A stretch of 64,000 bases of DNA from Sciurus carolinensis (Eukaryota > Chordata > Mammalia > Rodentia > Sciuridae): contig NC_062220.1 in assembly GCF_902686445.1 (NCBI RefSeq), positions 98,394,143 to 98,458,142 of the forward strand. The letters are read 5' to 3'. Position 1 is the first letter of the stretch; each line of letters begins with the position of its first letter. The position numbers were made by a program, and so were the translations under genes. The notes beneath the pieces are model-generated. The model saw only the letters and a program-made list of their open reading frames with translations, ran no database searches and had not been told where the DNA came from. Below are positions 1 through 10,545 of the stretch, piece by piece.

Positions 1-657
1 TTTGCTAACAGTAGCTTTGTGGCATAAAATATGGTCTATTTTAGAGAAGGATCCATGTGCTGCTGAGAAGAAAGTGTATTCGTTCTTTGTTGGATGGTAT
101 ATTCTATATATGTCCGTTAAGTCTAAATTGCTGATTGTGTTGTTGAGATCTATAGTTTCTTTATTCAATTTTTGTTTGGACGATCTATCCAGTGGTGAGA
201 GAGGTGTGTTAAAATCGCCTAGTATTATTGTGTTGTGGTCTATTTGATTTCTGGAATTGAGAAGGATTTGTTTGACGTACGTGGATGAGCCAATGTTCGG
301 GGCATAGATATTTATGATTGTTATGTCTTGCTGATTTATGCTTCCCTTAAGCAGCATGTAATGTCCTTCTTTATCCCTTCTGATTAGTTTTGGTTTGAAG
401 TCCACATTATCTGAGATGAGGATGGATACTCCAGCTTTTTTGCTGTGTCTGTGTGCATGGTATGTTTTTCCCCATCCTTTCACCTTTAGTCTATGGGTGT
501 CTCTTTCTATGAGGTGAGTCTCTTGCAGGCAGCATATTGTTGGATTTTTCTTTTTAATCCAATCTGCCCGTCTGTGTCTTTTGGTTGATGAATTCAGGCC
601 ATTAACATTCAGGGTTATTATTGTGATATGATTTGTATTCCCAGTCAATTGACTCAT
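1..657 (-). CDS. L1 ORF2 endonuclease domain, open to window edge
   Basis: I read an uninterrupted 219-codon frame from an ATG at 657 to the window edge. It begins MSQLTGNTNHITIITLNVNG. This is the APE-type endonuclease of L1 ORF2, which nicks target DNA for target-primed reverse transcription. Visible family motifs are NVNGLN (residues 18-23), QET (45-47, metal-binding Glu), NIYAPN (116-121) and GDFN (147-150). The catalytic SDH motif would lie just past the edge. ORF1 of the same element is frameshifted, so this copy is probably not autonomous even though this domain is open. The SUGCT exon is on the opposite strand, so this would be antisense to the host gene. Confidence 0.85.
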   Translation of the reverse strand, partial: MSQLTGNTNHITIITLNVNGLNSSTKRHRRADWIKKKNPTICCLQETHLIERDTHRLKVKGWGKTYHAHRHSKKAGVSILISDNVDFKPKLIRRDKEGHYMLLKGSINQQDITIINIYAPNIGSSTYVKQILLNSRNQIDHNTIILGDFNTPLSPLDRSSKQKLNKETIDLNNTISNLDLTDIYRIYHPTKNEYTFFSAAHGSFSKIDHILCHKATVSK

Positions 658-703
658 ATTTGTTTTTGACATGATTTGGTTTCTCCTTTATTTGGCTATT
701 CCT

Positions 704-1747
704 TTAGGCTAGCGCCTCCTGTTGCTGATTTGCATCGTTGTTTTTCATCTCTTCCTCATGGAATATTTTGCTGAGAATGTTCTGTAATGCTGGCTTTCTT
801 TTTGTAAATTCCTTTAGCTTTTGTTTATCATGGAAGGATCTTATTTCATCGTCAAATTTGAAGGTAAGTTTTGCTGGGTATAAGATTCTTGGTTGGCATC
901 CGTTTTCTTTCAGGGCTTGGTATATGTTGTTCCAGGCCCTTCTAGCTTTTAGGGTCTGGATTGAAAAATCTGCTGATATTCTTATTGGTTTCCCCCTGAA
1001 TGTAATTTGATTCTTTTCTCTCGCGGCCTTTAAAATTCTGTCTTTATTTTGTATGTTAGGTATTTCATAATAATGTGCCTTGGTATGGGTCTGTTGTAAT
1101 TTTGTATGTTTGGAGTTCTATAAGCCTCTTGTACCTGATTTTCCATTTCATTCTTCAGATTTGGGAAATTTTCTGATATTATTTCATTGAATAGATTGTT
1201 CATTCCTTTGGTTTGTTTCTCTAAGCCTTCCTCAATCCCAATAATTCTTAAACTTGGCCTTTTCATGATATCCCACAATTCTTATAGATTCTGTTCATGA
1301 TTTCTTACCATCTTCTCTGTTTGGTCAATTTGTTTTCAAGATTAAATTTTATCTTCAGTGTCTGAGGTTCTGTATTCTAGGAGTTCTATCCTATTGGTTA
1401 TGCTTTCTATGGAGTTTTTAACTTGGTTTATTGTTTCCTTCATTTCAAGGATTTCTGTTTGTTTGTTTTTTTCAGTACCTCTTACTCTTTATTGAAATGA
1501 TCTCTTGCTTCCCGTATTGCTCTTTTAACTGTTGATTGGTGCGATCATTTAATGCCTGCATTTGCTCTTTCATCTCTTCTTTCAATGCCTGAATTTGCTC
1601 TTTCATCTCCTCATTAGCTTCCCTGATTGTTTTAATTATGTACATTCTGAACTCCCTTTCTGACATTTCTTCTGCTGTGCTGTCATTGGGTTTTATTGAT
1701 ATAGTATCTAGGTTTGTTTGGGGCATTTTCTTCCCTTGTTTTCTCAT
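704..1747 (-). pseudogene. L1 ORF1 (RNA-binding protein), frameshifted
   Basis: ORF1 encodes the L1 nucleic-acid chaperone that coats L1 RNA. The start MRKQGKKMPQTNLD at 1747 opens 91 codons with a coiled coil (EEMKEQ..QALKEEMKEQ..QALND), then the frame is lost near 1500 compared with the other copies. The conserved middle (DIMKRPSLRIIGIEEG) reappears in another frame at 1278-1030 and is broken again by a small deletion near 1060. The C-terminal half (to about 704) can be read only in pieces. Two 11-residue coiled-coil units are present, as in the other young copies, against one in the older L1s at 3111-4150 and 32730-33213. Confidence 0.85.
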
Positions 1748-2222
1748 ATTGTTCAGATATCAGTGGGACTCTGAGATATTACAGATTTGCTCTATTGGCT
1801 TATAGTGGCCCTGTAGATTTCCAGTATATCACCTCCCAGCCTTCAGTAGCCTGATGTCTTGGAGGAATCTGATAAAGCAGCTCATCCGAAGAAAACTGCC
1901 CCTAGCCCCCTACTGGTTCCACGGTTTGGAACTGACTCTGTGCGGAAATGCTCTCACTGTGGTCCTGTGCCGTGCAGCTGGCCGTGTGGGAGGAGCCCAC
2001 TGCCGGAGTGTGGAAGGCTACCTTGGGAAGACTCTAGCTGCCCTGCCCAGCTCCAATAAGCCACCTCTATCTGGGCCTGCCACCCGGGCCGAGCTTTACC
2101 CAGTGGGCAGACTCACCTGTGACTCTATTTCAGTCCGATTCTTTCAATGCCTCCCCTTCTTAACTCCTGCGTTCTGGAGCGACTTGGGGTGCAGTCTCCC
2201 TCTAGGCCGCCATCTTGGATCG
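1748..2222 (-). promoter_or_regulatory. L1 5' UTR (type A), YY1-like start
   Basis: GC-rich 5' UTR of the first L1. Its extreme 5' end reads, in L1 sense, CCAAGATGGCGGCC (2207-2218), a YY1-like site. Known L1 families use such a site at the 5' end to position transcription. The remainder matches the 5' UTR at 60447-61103 in order and wording, but holds only one copy of the 174-bp unit that is doubled there. Promoter activity is inferred from position and family knowledge only. Confidence 0.7.
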
Positions 2223-3055
2223 CCCCGTTCCAAGAATTTTTTAATCTCCTCCCTGATGTTTTTTGTTATCCATGTTTCATTCAATAGCACATTATTTAGT
2301 CTCCATGTGTTGGAGTAATTTCCCTTTTTTATTTTGTCATTGATTTCTACTCTCAGTACATTATGATCTGATAGAACACAAGGCAGTATCTCTATTTTTT
2401 TGCATTTCCTAAGGGCTGCTTTGTGGCATAACACATGGTCTATTTTCGAGAAGGTTCCATGTGCTGCTGAGAAGAAAGTGAATCCGCTCGTTGATGGATG
2501 GAATATTCTATATATGTCTATTAAGTCTAGGTTACTGATTGTGTTATTGAGTTCTATGGTTTCTTTGGTTGGATTTTGTTTGGAACATCTATCTGATGGT
2601 GACAGCAGTGCATTAAAGTCACCCAGAATTATTGTGTTGTGGTCTATTTGATTCCTGAAATTGAGAAGGATTTGTTTGATGTACAGGGATGCACTGTTGT
2701 TTGGGGCATAAATATTTAGTATTGTTATGTCTTCCTGATTTATGGTTCCCTTAAGCAGTATGAAATGTCCTTCTTTATCCCTTCTGACTAACTTTGGCTT
2801 GAAGTCCACTTTATGTGATATAAGGATGGAAACCCTCGCTTTTTTACTGAGTCCATGTGCATGGTAGGTTTTTTTCCCATCCTTTCACCTTTAATCTGTG
2901 GATGTCTTTTTCTATGAGATGGCTTTCTTGCAGGCAGCATATTGTTGGGTCTTTCTTTTTAATCCATTCTGCCAGTCTGTGTCTTTTGATTGATGAGTTT
3001 AGGCCATTAACGTTCAGGGGGTTATTATTGAGATGTGATTTGTATTCCCAGTCAT
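2223..3055 (-). pseudogene. L1 ORF2 endonuclease fragment, broken
   Basis: Endonuclease region of the older L1. The usual first ATG (ATGAGT in the relatives) has become ATAAGC, and a G-run near 3015-3020 is two bases longer than in the other copies, which shifts frame. From residue VDFKPKLVRRDKEG (codon at 2809) onward the frame is open, with NIYAPN, GDFN and LSDH motifs. It then runs into the 5' UTR of the younger L1 at about 2222, giving a chimeric reading frame with an unrelated tail. No function is expected. Confidence 0.85.
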
Positions 3056-3110
3056 TTGGCTTATTTTTGGTTTTTAAGTTGGCTTGGTTTCTCCTTTGAG
3101 TGTTTTTTCT

Positions 3111-4150
3111 CTAAGGTAGTTCCCCCCTTTGCTGACCTACATTGTTGTTTTTCCTTTCCTCCTCATGGAATATTTTATTGAGAACATTGTGTAGTGCAGG
3201 CTTTCTATTTGTAAATTCTTTTAACTTTTGTTTATCATGAAAGGATTTTATTTCATCTTCAAATCTGAAGGCTAGTTTTGCTGGGTATAGGATTCTTGGT
3301 TGGCAACCATGTTCTTTCAGAGCTTGAAATATGTTGGTCCAGGCCCTTCTAGCTTTTAGAGTCTGGGTTGAGAAGTCTGCTGCTATCCATATTGGTCTCC
3401 CCCTATATGTAATCTGATGCTTTTCTCTCACGGCCTTCAAAATCCTATCTTTATTTTGAGTGTTAGGCATTTTCATTATAATGTGCCTTGGTGTGGATCT
3501 GTTGTGATTCTGTGCATTTGGTGTTCTGTAAGCCTCTTGTATTTGATTTTCCATTTCATTCTTCAGGTTGGGAAATTTTCTGATATTATTTCATTGAATA
3601 GATTGTTCATTCCTTTGGTTTGTATCTCTGTGCCTTCCTCAATCCCAATAATTCTTAAATTTGGTCTTTTCATAATGTCCCATAGTTCTTGGAGATTCTG
3701 TTCATGATTTCTTACCATCTTCTCTGTTTGGGCAACTTTATTTTCAAGATTAAATATTTTGTCTTCATTGTCTGAAGTTCTGTCTTCCAAGTGGTCTAGT
3801 CTGTTGGTGATGCTTTCCATTGAGTTTTTATTTGGTTTATTGTCTCCTTCATTTCAAGGATTTCTGTTTGGTTTTTTTTAGAATCTCTATCTCTTTGTGA
3901 AATGATCTTTTGCTTCCTGCAGGTGCTCTTTCAGCTTATTGGTATTATCATTCATTGCCTGCATTTGTTCTCTTATCTCATCCTCTGTTTCACGAATCAT
4001 CTTAATCATGTATAATCTGAAGTCCTTTTGTGACATTTCTTCTAACATACTGTTATTGGATTCTATTAATATAGAAATTAATATTTCTATTAATATAGAA
4101 ATTCTATTAATCTAGATTTGTTTGGATCATTTTCTTCCCTTGTTTTTTCA
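3111..4150 (-). pseudogene. L1 ORF1 of older L1, fragmented
   Basis: Three consecutive pieces in different frames. The first is an N-terminal part (about 3820-4150) with one copy of the coiled-coil unit (EIREQMQAMND). The second is 3563-3820 (NRLDHLEDRTSDNEDKIFNL and the DIMKRPNLRIIGIEEG core). The third is 3111-3554, the C-terminal domain (MENQIQEAYRTPN to the stop). The family layout is coiled coil, RRM-like domain, then C-terminal domain, and all three are recognisable. An AT-rich tandem block (TTCTATTAATATAGAAA units, 4061-4111) has expanded in the N-terminal part. Confidence 0.8.
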
Positions 4151-5565
4151 TGTTGTTCATGTATCTTCCCTCTGGCAGTGCAGATCTGGGGTATTGCAGA
4201 TGTGCCCCTATAGGCTTATAGTGGCCCTATAGGTTTCCAAAACCCTTTCTTTAAGGGGAGATCAATATTAGCAGTACCCAAATCAGACACTGTGCAATCT
4301 TAGACCAAATAACCCCTATGGGGACAATAACAAAATTGTCATAATAAACAAAATGAGTTCAAATATTATGTTCGGTTAAAACAAACAGGTTTGCAATAAG
4401 GTCTGCAGTTTCTAATGGAGAACAAAGAGGATGCAGAGGGATGTAGAATGTGGCTGTTAATGGGATAAGAAAAGAATATACAGAAGTTCTAGAAAATAGA
4501 AAGGGTGAGAGTGTAATCAAAAGAAATCAGATGTTAGCATGCAAAAAAGGGAGAAAGAGACTGAGGGAACAGGTAAACAAAAGGTAAAGAGAGCAAGAAA
4601 AGTAAAGAAATAAAAACTTAATTTTTTTTAAAAAAGAGAAAAAGAAAATCTACTGTATAACAGTCATATACTAATGAAACCTCCCAGTGTTCAGTAGCCT
4701 GATGCATGAGAGGTACCTGACAATGAGCTTCAAGCCTCCAGCAGGCGTCACAGGATGGGATTTGCCCCACCCAAAGATCGGAGCTGTGGCTTCCAGGATT
4801 ATCCAAGATGACCGCTCTGGCTTTGAAATGTGTTGGCAAATGGGGAGCTGCAGCTCAGGGGTGGACGTGGTCAGCTGGAGGTCCTGGAGACAGGATGCTG
4901 TTAGTCCGGCAGGGGTCCTGGAAGTCCGGTGTGTTTGGTGTGGTTGTGGGATCCTGGAGGCCGGGTGCAATCAGTCGGTCTGGGGTCCCGGTGATAGGGC
5001 GCAGTCAGTTGGTCTGGGGGTCCTGGCGGCAGGGAGCAGCAGTCGATGTGAGGGCCCCAGAGGCAGGGAGTGATCAGTCGGGCTGAGGGATCTTGGAGAC
5101 GGGGCTCAGTCAGTCCAGCCAGGGGTCCTACGGGGCCTGGCTGTTGTCTCAAAATGGCAGCAGCCGCGTGTAATCAAACCTGCAGGTACTGTAACAGTGA
5201 ACTTCCAGGCAGCAGCAGGCAGCTGGTGCTCCACTGGCGGTTGGCGATCAGTTTGCTGACTGTTGTCGGACGATCGGGAGGTGAACCTCCAGCGTTGGAT
5301 GATGGATAGGTGTAAGGCAGGCGATGGACAGGCGAGAGGCAGGCAAATGGCGGATGATAGGCACCTGACAGTGAGCAATCTGCTCTCAAAAAAGGCGTCG
5401 ATATGCTGGCAGACTGCAGGTCATCACAGCAGACAAATGGGTAAACACCAGGGGATCGATAAGCATCAAAAACTGCCTCACTGAGAAACAGATATCCTCT
5501 GCTTGAAACTGGCGTTACGGAGCGACAAGGAAGGCAGCCTCTCTCTAGTCCACCATCTTGGATCC
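4151..5565 (-). promoter_or_regulatory. L1 5' UTR (type C) with GC-rich degenerate repeats
   Basis: Long 5' UTR of the older L1. From the 5' end it holds a YY1-like start (5549-5559), unique GC-rich sequence, then a region at about 4860-5130 of degenerate units roughly 45 bp long, built on 'GTCAGTCGGTCTGGGGTCC' followed by a G/A-rich stretch (plus-strand view). An AT-rich part follows (4230-4680). The part near 4690-4730 matches the 5' UTR of the L1 at 32121 (GTACCTCTC.GCATCAG), so the two share this UTR type. It shows no resemblance to the UTRs at 1748-2222 or 21281-22840 beyond the start. Confidence 0.65.
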
Positions 5566-6900
5566 TATTATTATTATTAAAATTTTTTTTCATTAGAAAT
5601 GGCAGATATCGTTTCATAGACTAAAACAGAAGTTACTAAGGTCTATACCCTACTCTTAAATTATAATCTTGTGCTTGGAACAAAATCATATTCCCTTATT
5701 TTTTCATTCATAGAGGATATCTTTTTTTTTTTAAAGCATAGGGCACCACAGAGAGGGTATTGGCAATGAAACCAATAAGTATCAGAGATTTTGGAAAGTA
5801 AATGACAAACATATATGATATGAGTTCTAAGTAATAGGTTAACTATAAATCATGGTACATTTAAACATCAAGAAGAATGATACCAAACAATCAATGAATC
5901 AAACACAAATCATATCTGTTAGTATTGGATTAGGTACCATAATAAATTACTCTATAAGAAGCAGTTTAATTGGCTAGGTCAGAAATACATTCATGAGAAG
6001 ATTAGAAAAATATATCACTGCGTAAGATTTAATGTAATGTCATAGTGCAGACAACACAGATAATTGTAAAATAGAGATCTCTAGCCATTATGTTTTGAGG
6101 ATAAACAACTTTTGAAAACCCATTGAGTTTTATAATTCTAGAGGTTTAGGGGCTAGGGACCCTGCATATGTGTGTGTGTGTGTATGAGAGAGAGATGTGT
6201 TGACATTGATGTCAGTTCTTATTTACCTCTGTTCTAGTGCTCAGGAAAATAGGTGTTTTTAAAATTCTTTTCAAAGTTAATTAACATTCAAAATCCATTT
6301 ATAACTTACAGTGAATGTGGTGGAGAGAAGTTAAGAACTTATTAAGTTATTAAGTTCTTCCAATTAATTGGAAGAAATGAGATGTAGCTTAGGGTAGGAT
6401 TTCAAGGAAATGGTAGGACTTGAGTTGCTTGGTACCTTAAAAGATGTATGTGATTCAGATGGAGGGAGACTTTCCTAGTGGAGATCACACTAGGAATGAA
6501 GAGAGGGAAAGTGGAAAGAATCGAGTGTACCTATGGACCACTTATAGAAAAACAGAGTTAAAATATCAGAGCAGTGTGGGAAGGTTGGTTGAGGGCATAC
6601 TTTGGAAAAGTCTTCAAGGTCAAGTAAAGAAGTTGTGATGTTTGCTCACAATGTAGTTAGGTAGTTTTTCTTTTTTTCTTTTTTTTCTAGAAGGGGAATG
6701 ATAGGAGGAAAGCTGTGCTTCTTAAGATTATTTTGACCCAAGTGTGCAGGATGAATTAAATCAGGTTAACAAGCTTTGTGTCCTAGATATTTATTTTACC
6801 TTATACAAACTAAGGAAACACACATAATTACACAAAGAGAAAATATTCTTACATTGCTGTCAAAGGCACTGTATTATATTTTCTTTATTTCAAAAGAGGT
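5566..6900. other. Intron, no gene seen
   Basis: AT-rich sequence with short A/T runs, a short TG run (6169-6183) and a 22-bp palindrome at 6355-6376. The longest open frames are under 80 codons and show no family resemblance. I see no repeat family I can name. Confidence 0.5.
6355..6376. repeat. 22-bp perfect palindrome
   Basis: Each arm reads TTCTTCCAATT and there is no spacer, so the site is its own reverse complement. It lies in intron with no other feature nearby. It may be chance in AT-rich DNA. Confidence 0.8.
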
Positions 6901-7389
6901 AATACGTTCATGTTATACTAAATTCAAAAGATATGTAAGTTGTCCATATACTTTACTATACAAAATAGGATACTTTTCAGACTGTAAGAGGACTCTCTGT
7001 CTACTAACAATGTGATATAAACAGGGCCTTTTTCATCCTGTAGCTAGGAGTCTACAATATAAATCTTCTTTCCTCTGACCCAACTCACCTCCTTCTCCTT
7101 TTAGGCAATCAGTATTATTGCTTTTATTTGCATCCTTTCAAAAATATTCTATTCAAAACCCGAAATAGTCTTCCCCTATTTTGAAAAAAAACACACTTGG
7201 TGGTATAATTCTTCAATCTTTTAGAATTTCATTTACAAAAAAATGAGGTAAATTTACATACATTATAGTAAATAATCTTAAGGGTATGGTTCAGAGATTT
7301 TTTTATTTCTACAAAAATAAAATACAACTGGAAAAAATGCAACTTAGTTCAAAACAGCATATTCCCATCACTCCAGAACATTTCTTTAT

Positions 7390-8300
7390 GCCTCTTCCCA
7401 AGTAATATCACCTCCTCCCAGAGGTAGCTACTGTTTTAACTTCCAGTACTGCAGACCAGTTCTACCTCTTCTTGAACTTCTTGGATAGAACCATATAATA
7501 TGTTCTCTATCTGGCTTCTTTAACACAACATGATATTTTAGAAGTTCTTTCACTTGTGTGAATCACTAGTGTGTTTTTGTTGCTGTATATTATTCTACTG
7601 TATGAACATTCCACAAATTGTTCACAGTTCTATTGATGAACATTTGAATTGTTTCCAGTTTTTGCCTATTATGAATGAAATGCCTTTGAGCATTCTTTGG
7701 AATGTCTTTTGTTGGGCATACACACTCATTTCTCTTAAAATACTTAGGAGTAGAACTGATGGGTCATAGTTTTGAAATAGGTTTAACTTTAGTGGACTGA
7801 TAGTTTTCCAAAATGTTGAGTCTATTCCTTACCAGCAGGGTCTGACAATTTTGAATACCTTCATCAACTCTTGACAATGCTAGTCTTTTAAATTTGAGCC
7901 ATTTTCAGTGGTATGTTGTGCTTTTTCATTGTGATTTGAATTTGCATTTCCCAGATGAGTAAAGATACACATTTTTTTTTGTATACTTAGTTGCCATTTA
8001 GATATCTATGTGAACCATATGTACAAATGTCCATTGTTTTTGATCAGAGTTAGTCTTTCACTCAGTGATTTAAAGGATTTATTTCTATATTTTGGATACA
8101 AGTATTTGTCAGATATCAATATGAACTGATATTTTCTCCCCATCTGTGGCTTATATTTTATTCTCAAATGGTGTCATTTGATGTTTTAAATTTTAAGTTA
8201 AATTATTATTTTTTTATCATTATTCTTTTATTGTCTTTAAAAGAAATCTTTGCCTGCCCTTAAGTTATGAATATTTTCTTCTAGAGGGTCTATACTTTTA
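7390..8300 (-). mobile_element. Ancient L1 (L1M-type) 3' part
   Basis: Diverged minus-strand L1 ORF2 C-terminus and 3' region. On the plus strand I recognise the usual order for an antisense L1 end: a 'ttctattgatgaacatttgaat' region, 'acttaggagtagaactgatgg', 'tttgaatttgcatttcccagat', then 'gtatttgtcagatat' and 'ttttctccccatctgtggc'. Many indels mark it as ancient. The right part (near 8250) matches the RT end that in L1 precedes these blocks. Left limit uncertain. Confidence 0.7.
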
Positions 8301-8339
8301 ATTTTTATTTTTAGAGTTAACTGAACTAAATCTTTTATA

Positions 8340-8620
8340 CTGTATTTTACTTTGCTTCATATATGTTGGAGATTATTCTGTATCAGTACACTTACTTAGC
8401 CTCTTCTTGCTGGACATTTAGCTATTTTCCATTATTTTACTATTACCTAGACTACAAGTACTATCCTTACACCTGTCATTTTATACATGTGCAATTATAT
8501 CTGTAGGAAAAACCCTAAGTACAGGATTTGTTCATTTTGCACTTGATAGATGTTGATACTCCATAAGATTGAGCCAATTTACACTCCTATCAGCACTGTC
8601 TGAGAGTAAGGACCTATTTA
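8340..8620 (-). mobile_element. Ancient L1/HAL1-like fragment
   Basis: A separate antisense L1-like 3' piece: 'catttagctattttcc', 'tctgtaggaaaaaccctaag', then 'ttacactcctatcagcactg'. These follow the order seen in ancient L1 or HAL1 ends. Since 7390-8300 already covers the same L1 region, this is a second copy. Subfamily not determined. Confidence 0.5.
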
Positions 8621-8629
8621 AATTTGAAA

Positions 8630-9457
8630 TATCTATGTAAAAAAACAACTAGAAATGTGGCCCTTCCCAATACCCACCCCCACAAATCTATATTTGGTTG
8701 AACAGGTTAAAATATATGTTCCCTAAAAAAGTGTCATAATTAGTTTTGTATCTCTTGTGCCAAGTGAAAAACTTCAGCTTATTAAATACTACAGGAGTTA
8801 TAAATTCTTAGGCATATCAGGTATATTTCTTATCTTATGACTTATCAGGATATCTTTTCTTGATCTTAATATTATTTATTTATTATAAATGTTAATATCA
8901 AATAAAAATTAAATAGCCTGTATTAAATAGCCTATATTAAATAATCAATTTTATATACCTAAGATGATATGCTAAAACACAGCAGGCTATTGATTAGTGA
9001 GAGTTAATGGTGGAATAAATTAATTTCTCAGTTTTATTTATACTTTTAATTTACTTTTAAAAGTAATTATTTTATAAACAATACATATATATTATAAAAG
9101 TTAAGCAATACAGAAAATAATAGAGAAGAAAATAACAAATGGTCCTAATCTCAACTTTCAGAAGTTCCTAGGATTAAAATATGATGAACATTAGACCAGA
9201 CATCTCCTTATGCTCATATGTGGGCATATTCAGAGGCATGATGAATAAAAATAATTTTATGAGGATGAGATCATAATACTCTTACAAATTTAAAGCAAAT
9301 AAATATTAAATTTAACTGAGTTTAACAGAGAAGCAACTAGTTGAAGTGGAAGTTATTGCTTAAATTTAGCTAAATTGTTTCATTTTAACAAAAGTGTTAC
9401 TAGAAGACATTTTTATGAAAACTCTTAAGATATTAGAGCCATTTTGTGATTTTTATC
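8630..9457. other. AT-rich intron, no gene seen
   Basis: Very AT-rich, with short direct repeats near 8878-8945 built on 'attaaatagcct'. I see no ORF or repeat family with support. Confidence 0.45.
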
Positions 9458-9471
9458 TGTTTTCAATTTTA
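9458..9471 (+). repeat. Left TSD of the twin-primed L1
   Basis: TGTTTTCAATTTTA, identical to 11153-11166. On the minus strand the copy begins TT/AAAA, the usual L1 endonuclease target. Confidence 0.9.
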
Positions 9472-10059
9472 TTTTATTTTATTTTTAAAAAATTTAAAAA
9501 ATTTTTATAGACTGCTTTTGATTCCACTGTACATAAATGGGGTACAAATTTTATGGTTGTACACGATGTAGATTCACACCATTCATGTACTCATTTATGT
9601 ATGTAGGGTAATGATGTCTGTCTCATTCCACTATCTTTCCTATCCCCAGCCCCTCCCTCCTCTCATTTCCTTCTACATAATCCCAAATCCCTCCATTCTT
9701 CTTTTACCCCCCACCCCACTCCCATTAAGTACCATCGTCCACTTATCAGACAAATCTTTCAACTTTGGTTTTGGGATTGATGACTTATTTCATTTAGCAT
9801 GATAGTCTCCAATTCCATCCATTAATCTACCTGCAAATGCTATAATTTTATACTTCTTTATGGCTGAATAATATTCCATTGTGTATATATACCACAGTTT
9901 CTTTTTCCATTCATCTATTGAAGGCTATCTAGGTTGATTCCAAAATCTAGCTAATATGAATTGAATTGCTATAAACATTGATATGGCTGCATTACTGTAG
10001 TATGCTGATTTTAAGTCCTTTGGGTATAAACTGAGGAGTGGGATAATTGGGTCAAAAGG

Positions 10060-10423
10060 TGTCGGGGTTTCGGCCGGACCCCTGGCCCTAGGTGTGGCAA
10101 GGCTAAGATGGCGCCTGGCAGTGAGCCAGAGTAGTTAACTTTTGCACAAACAACTGACATTATTTTGAGGAAGTTCCAGGGATTGGCTAAGCTCCCTGAT
10201 GGACAGTACAGGTCCACTGTATGCCTGCCTTTGCTGCCTGTATCTGTTATGCTCCCCCCTCGTGCGTAAATGCTGATTGGTTACTGTACTATAGATATTG
10301 AAGTGTAAGTTCCTCAAAGGGGGAACAAAGAAAGAACTAAGGGAAAGTAAGCGCGCAAAATAAAGAGCTCATAAAAAAGAACCAGGTTTGCGTCTCGTCT
10401 CTCTGCGGGCAGGGAGCGCGACA
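10060..10423 (+). mobile_element. Solo LTR of an endogenous retrovirus
   Basis: 364 bp beginning TGTCGGGG and ending GCGCGACA, with the terminal inverted repeat TGTCG/CGACA. It is flanked on both sides by AAAAGG (10054-10059 and 10424-10429), a 6-bp target duplication. The surrounding L1 text is continuous once the LTR and one repeat are removed. Inside are inverted CCAAT boxes (ATTGG near 10175 and 10270), a YY1-like AAGATGGCG (10105-10113) and a polyadenylation signal AATAAA at 10359-10364 followed by a T/G-rich end, which sets the orientation as plus. No internal viral genes remain, so it arose by recombination between two LTRs. A 6-bp duplication suggests a class II (ERVK-like) element, but I cannot name the family. 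Confidence 0.9.
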
Positions 10424-10545
10424 AAAAGGTGGGTCTATTCCAAGTTTTCTGAGGAATCTCTATATTACTTTCCAGAGTGGCTGCACCAATTTGCTACTCC
10501 ACCAGCAATTTACAAGTGTGCCTTTTTCCCCACATCCTGGCCAAC

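Larger units (their letters stand above)
1..2222 (-). mobile_element. L1 retrotransposon, 5' part, 3' end outside window
   Basis: Minus-strand LINE-1 with 5' UTR (1748-2222), ORF1 (704-1747) and the start of ORF2 (657 down to 1). The 5' end carries the CAAGATGGCGG core seen at other L1 heads in the window. Upstream of it, without a gap, lies ORF2 of a second, older L1 in the same orientation. The younger element therefore seems to have landed in that ORF2; the 3' end and TSD that would prove this lie beyond the window. Its 5' UTR and ORFs closely resemble the plus-strand copy at 60447-64000, so both belong to one fairly young subfamily. Confidence 0.9.
2223..5565 (-). mobile_element. Older L1 interrupted by the younger L1
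   Basis: Minus-strand L1 whose 5' end lies at about 5565 (sense GGATCCAAGATGGTGG, then flanking TATTATTATTA). Reading leftwards: 5' UTR (4151-5565), ORF1 (about 3111-4150) and the start of ORF2 (3055 down to 2223), where it meets the head of the next L1 in mid-ORF2 after a stretch reading IKKFLE. It carries more indels than the copy at 1-2222 and has a different 5' UTR. A 3' remnant would be expected to the left of the window. Confidence 0.85.

Noticed and set aside
4618..5617. Several frames of 80-150 codons on both strands
   Set aside because: They arise from the GC-rich, stop-poor L1 5' UTR and its degenerate repeats.
10060..10423. Possible provirus with genes
   Set aside because: Only one LTR is present and its 6-bp repeats directly flank it; no internal retroviral sequence is seen.
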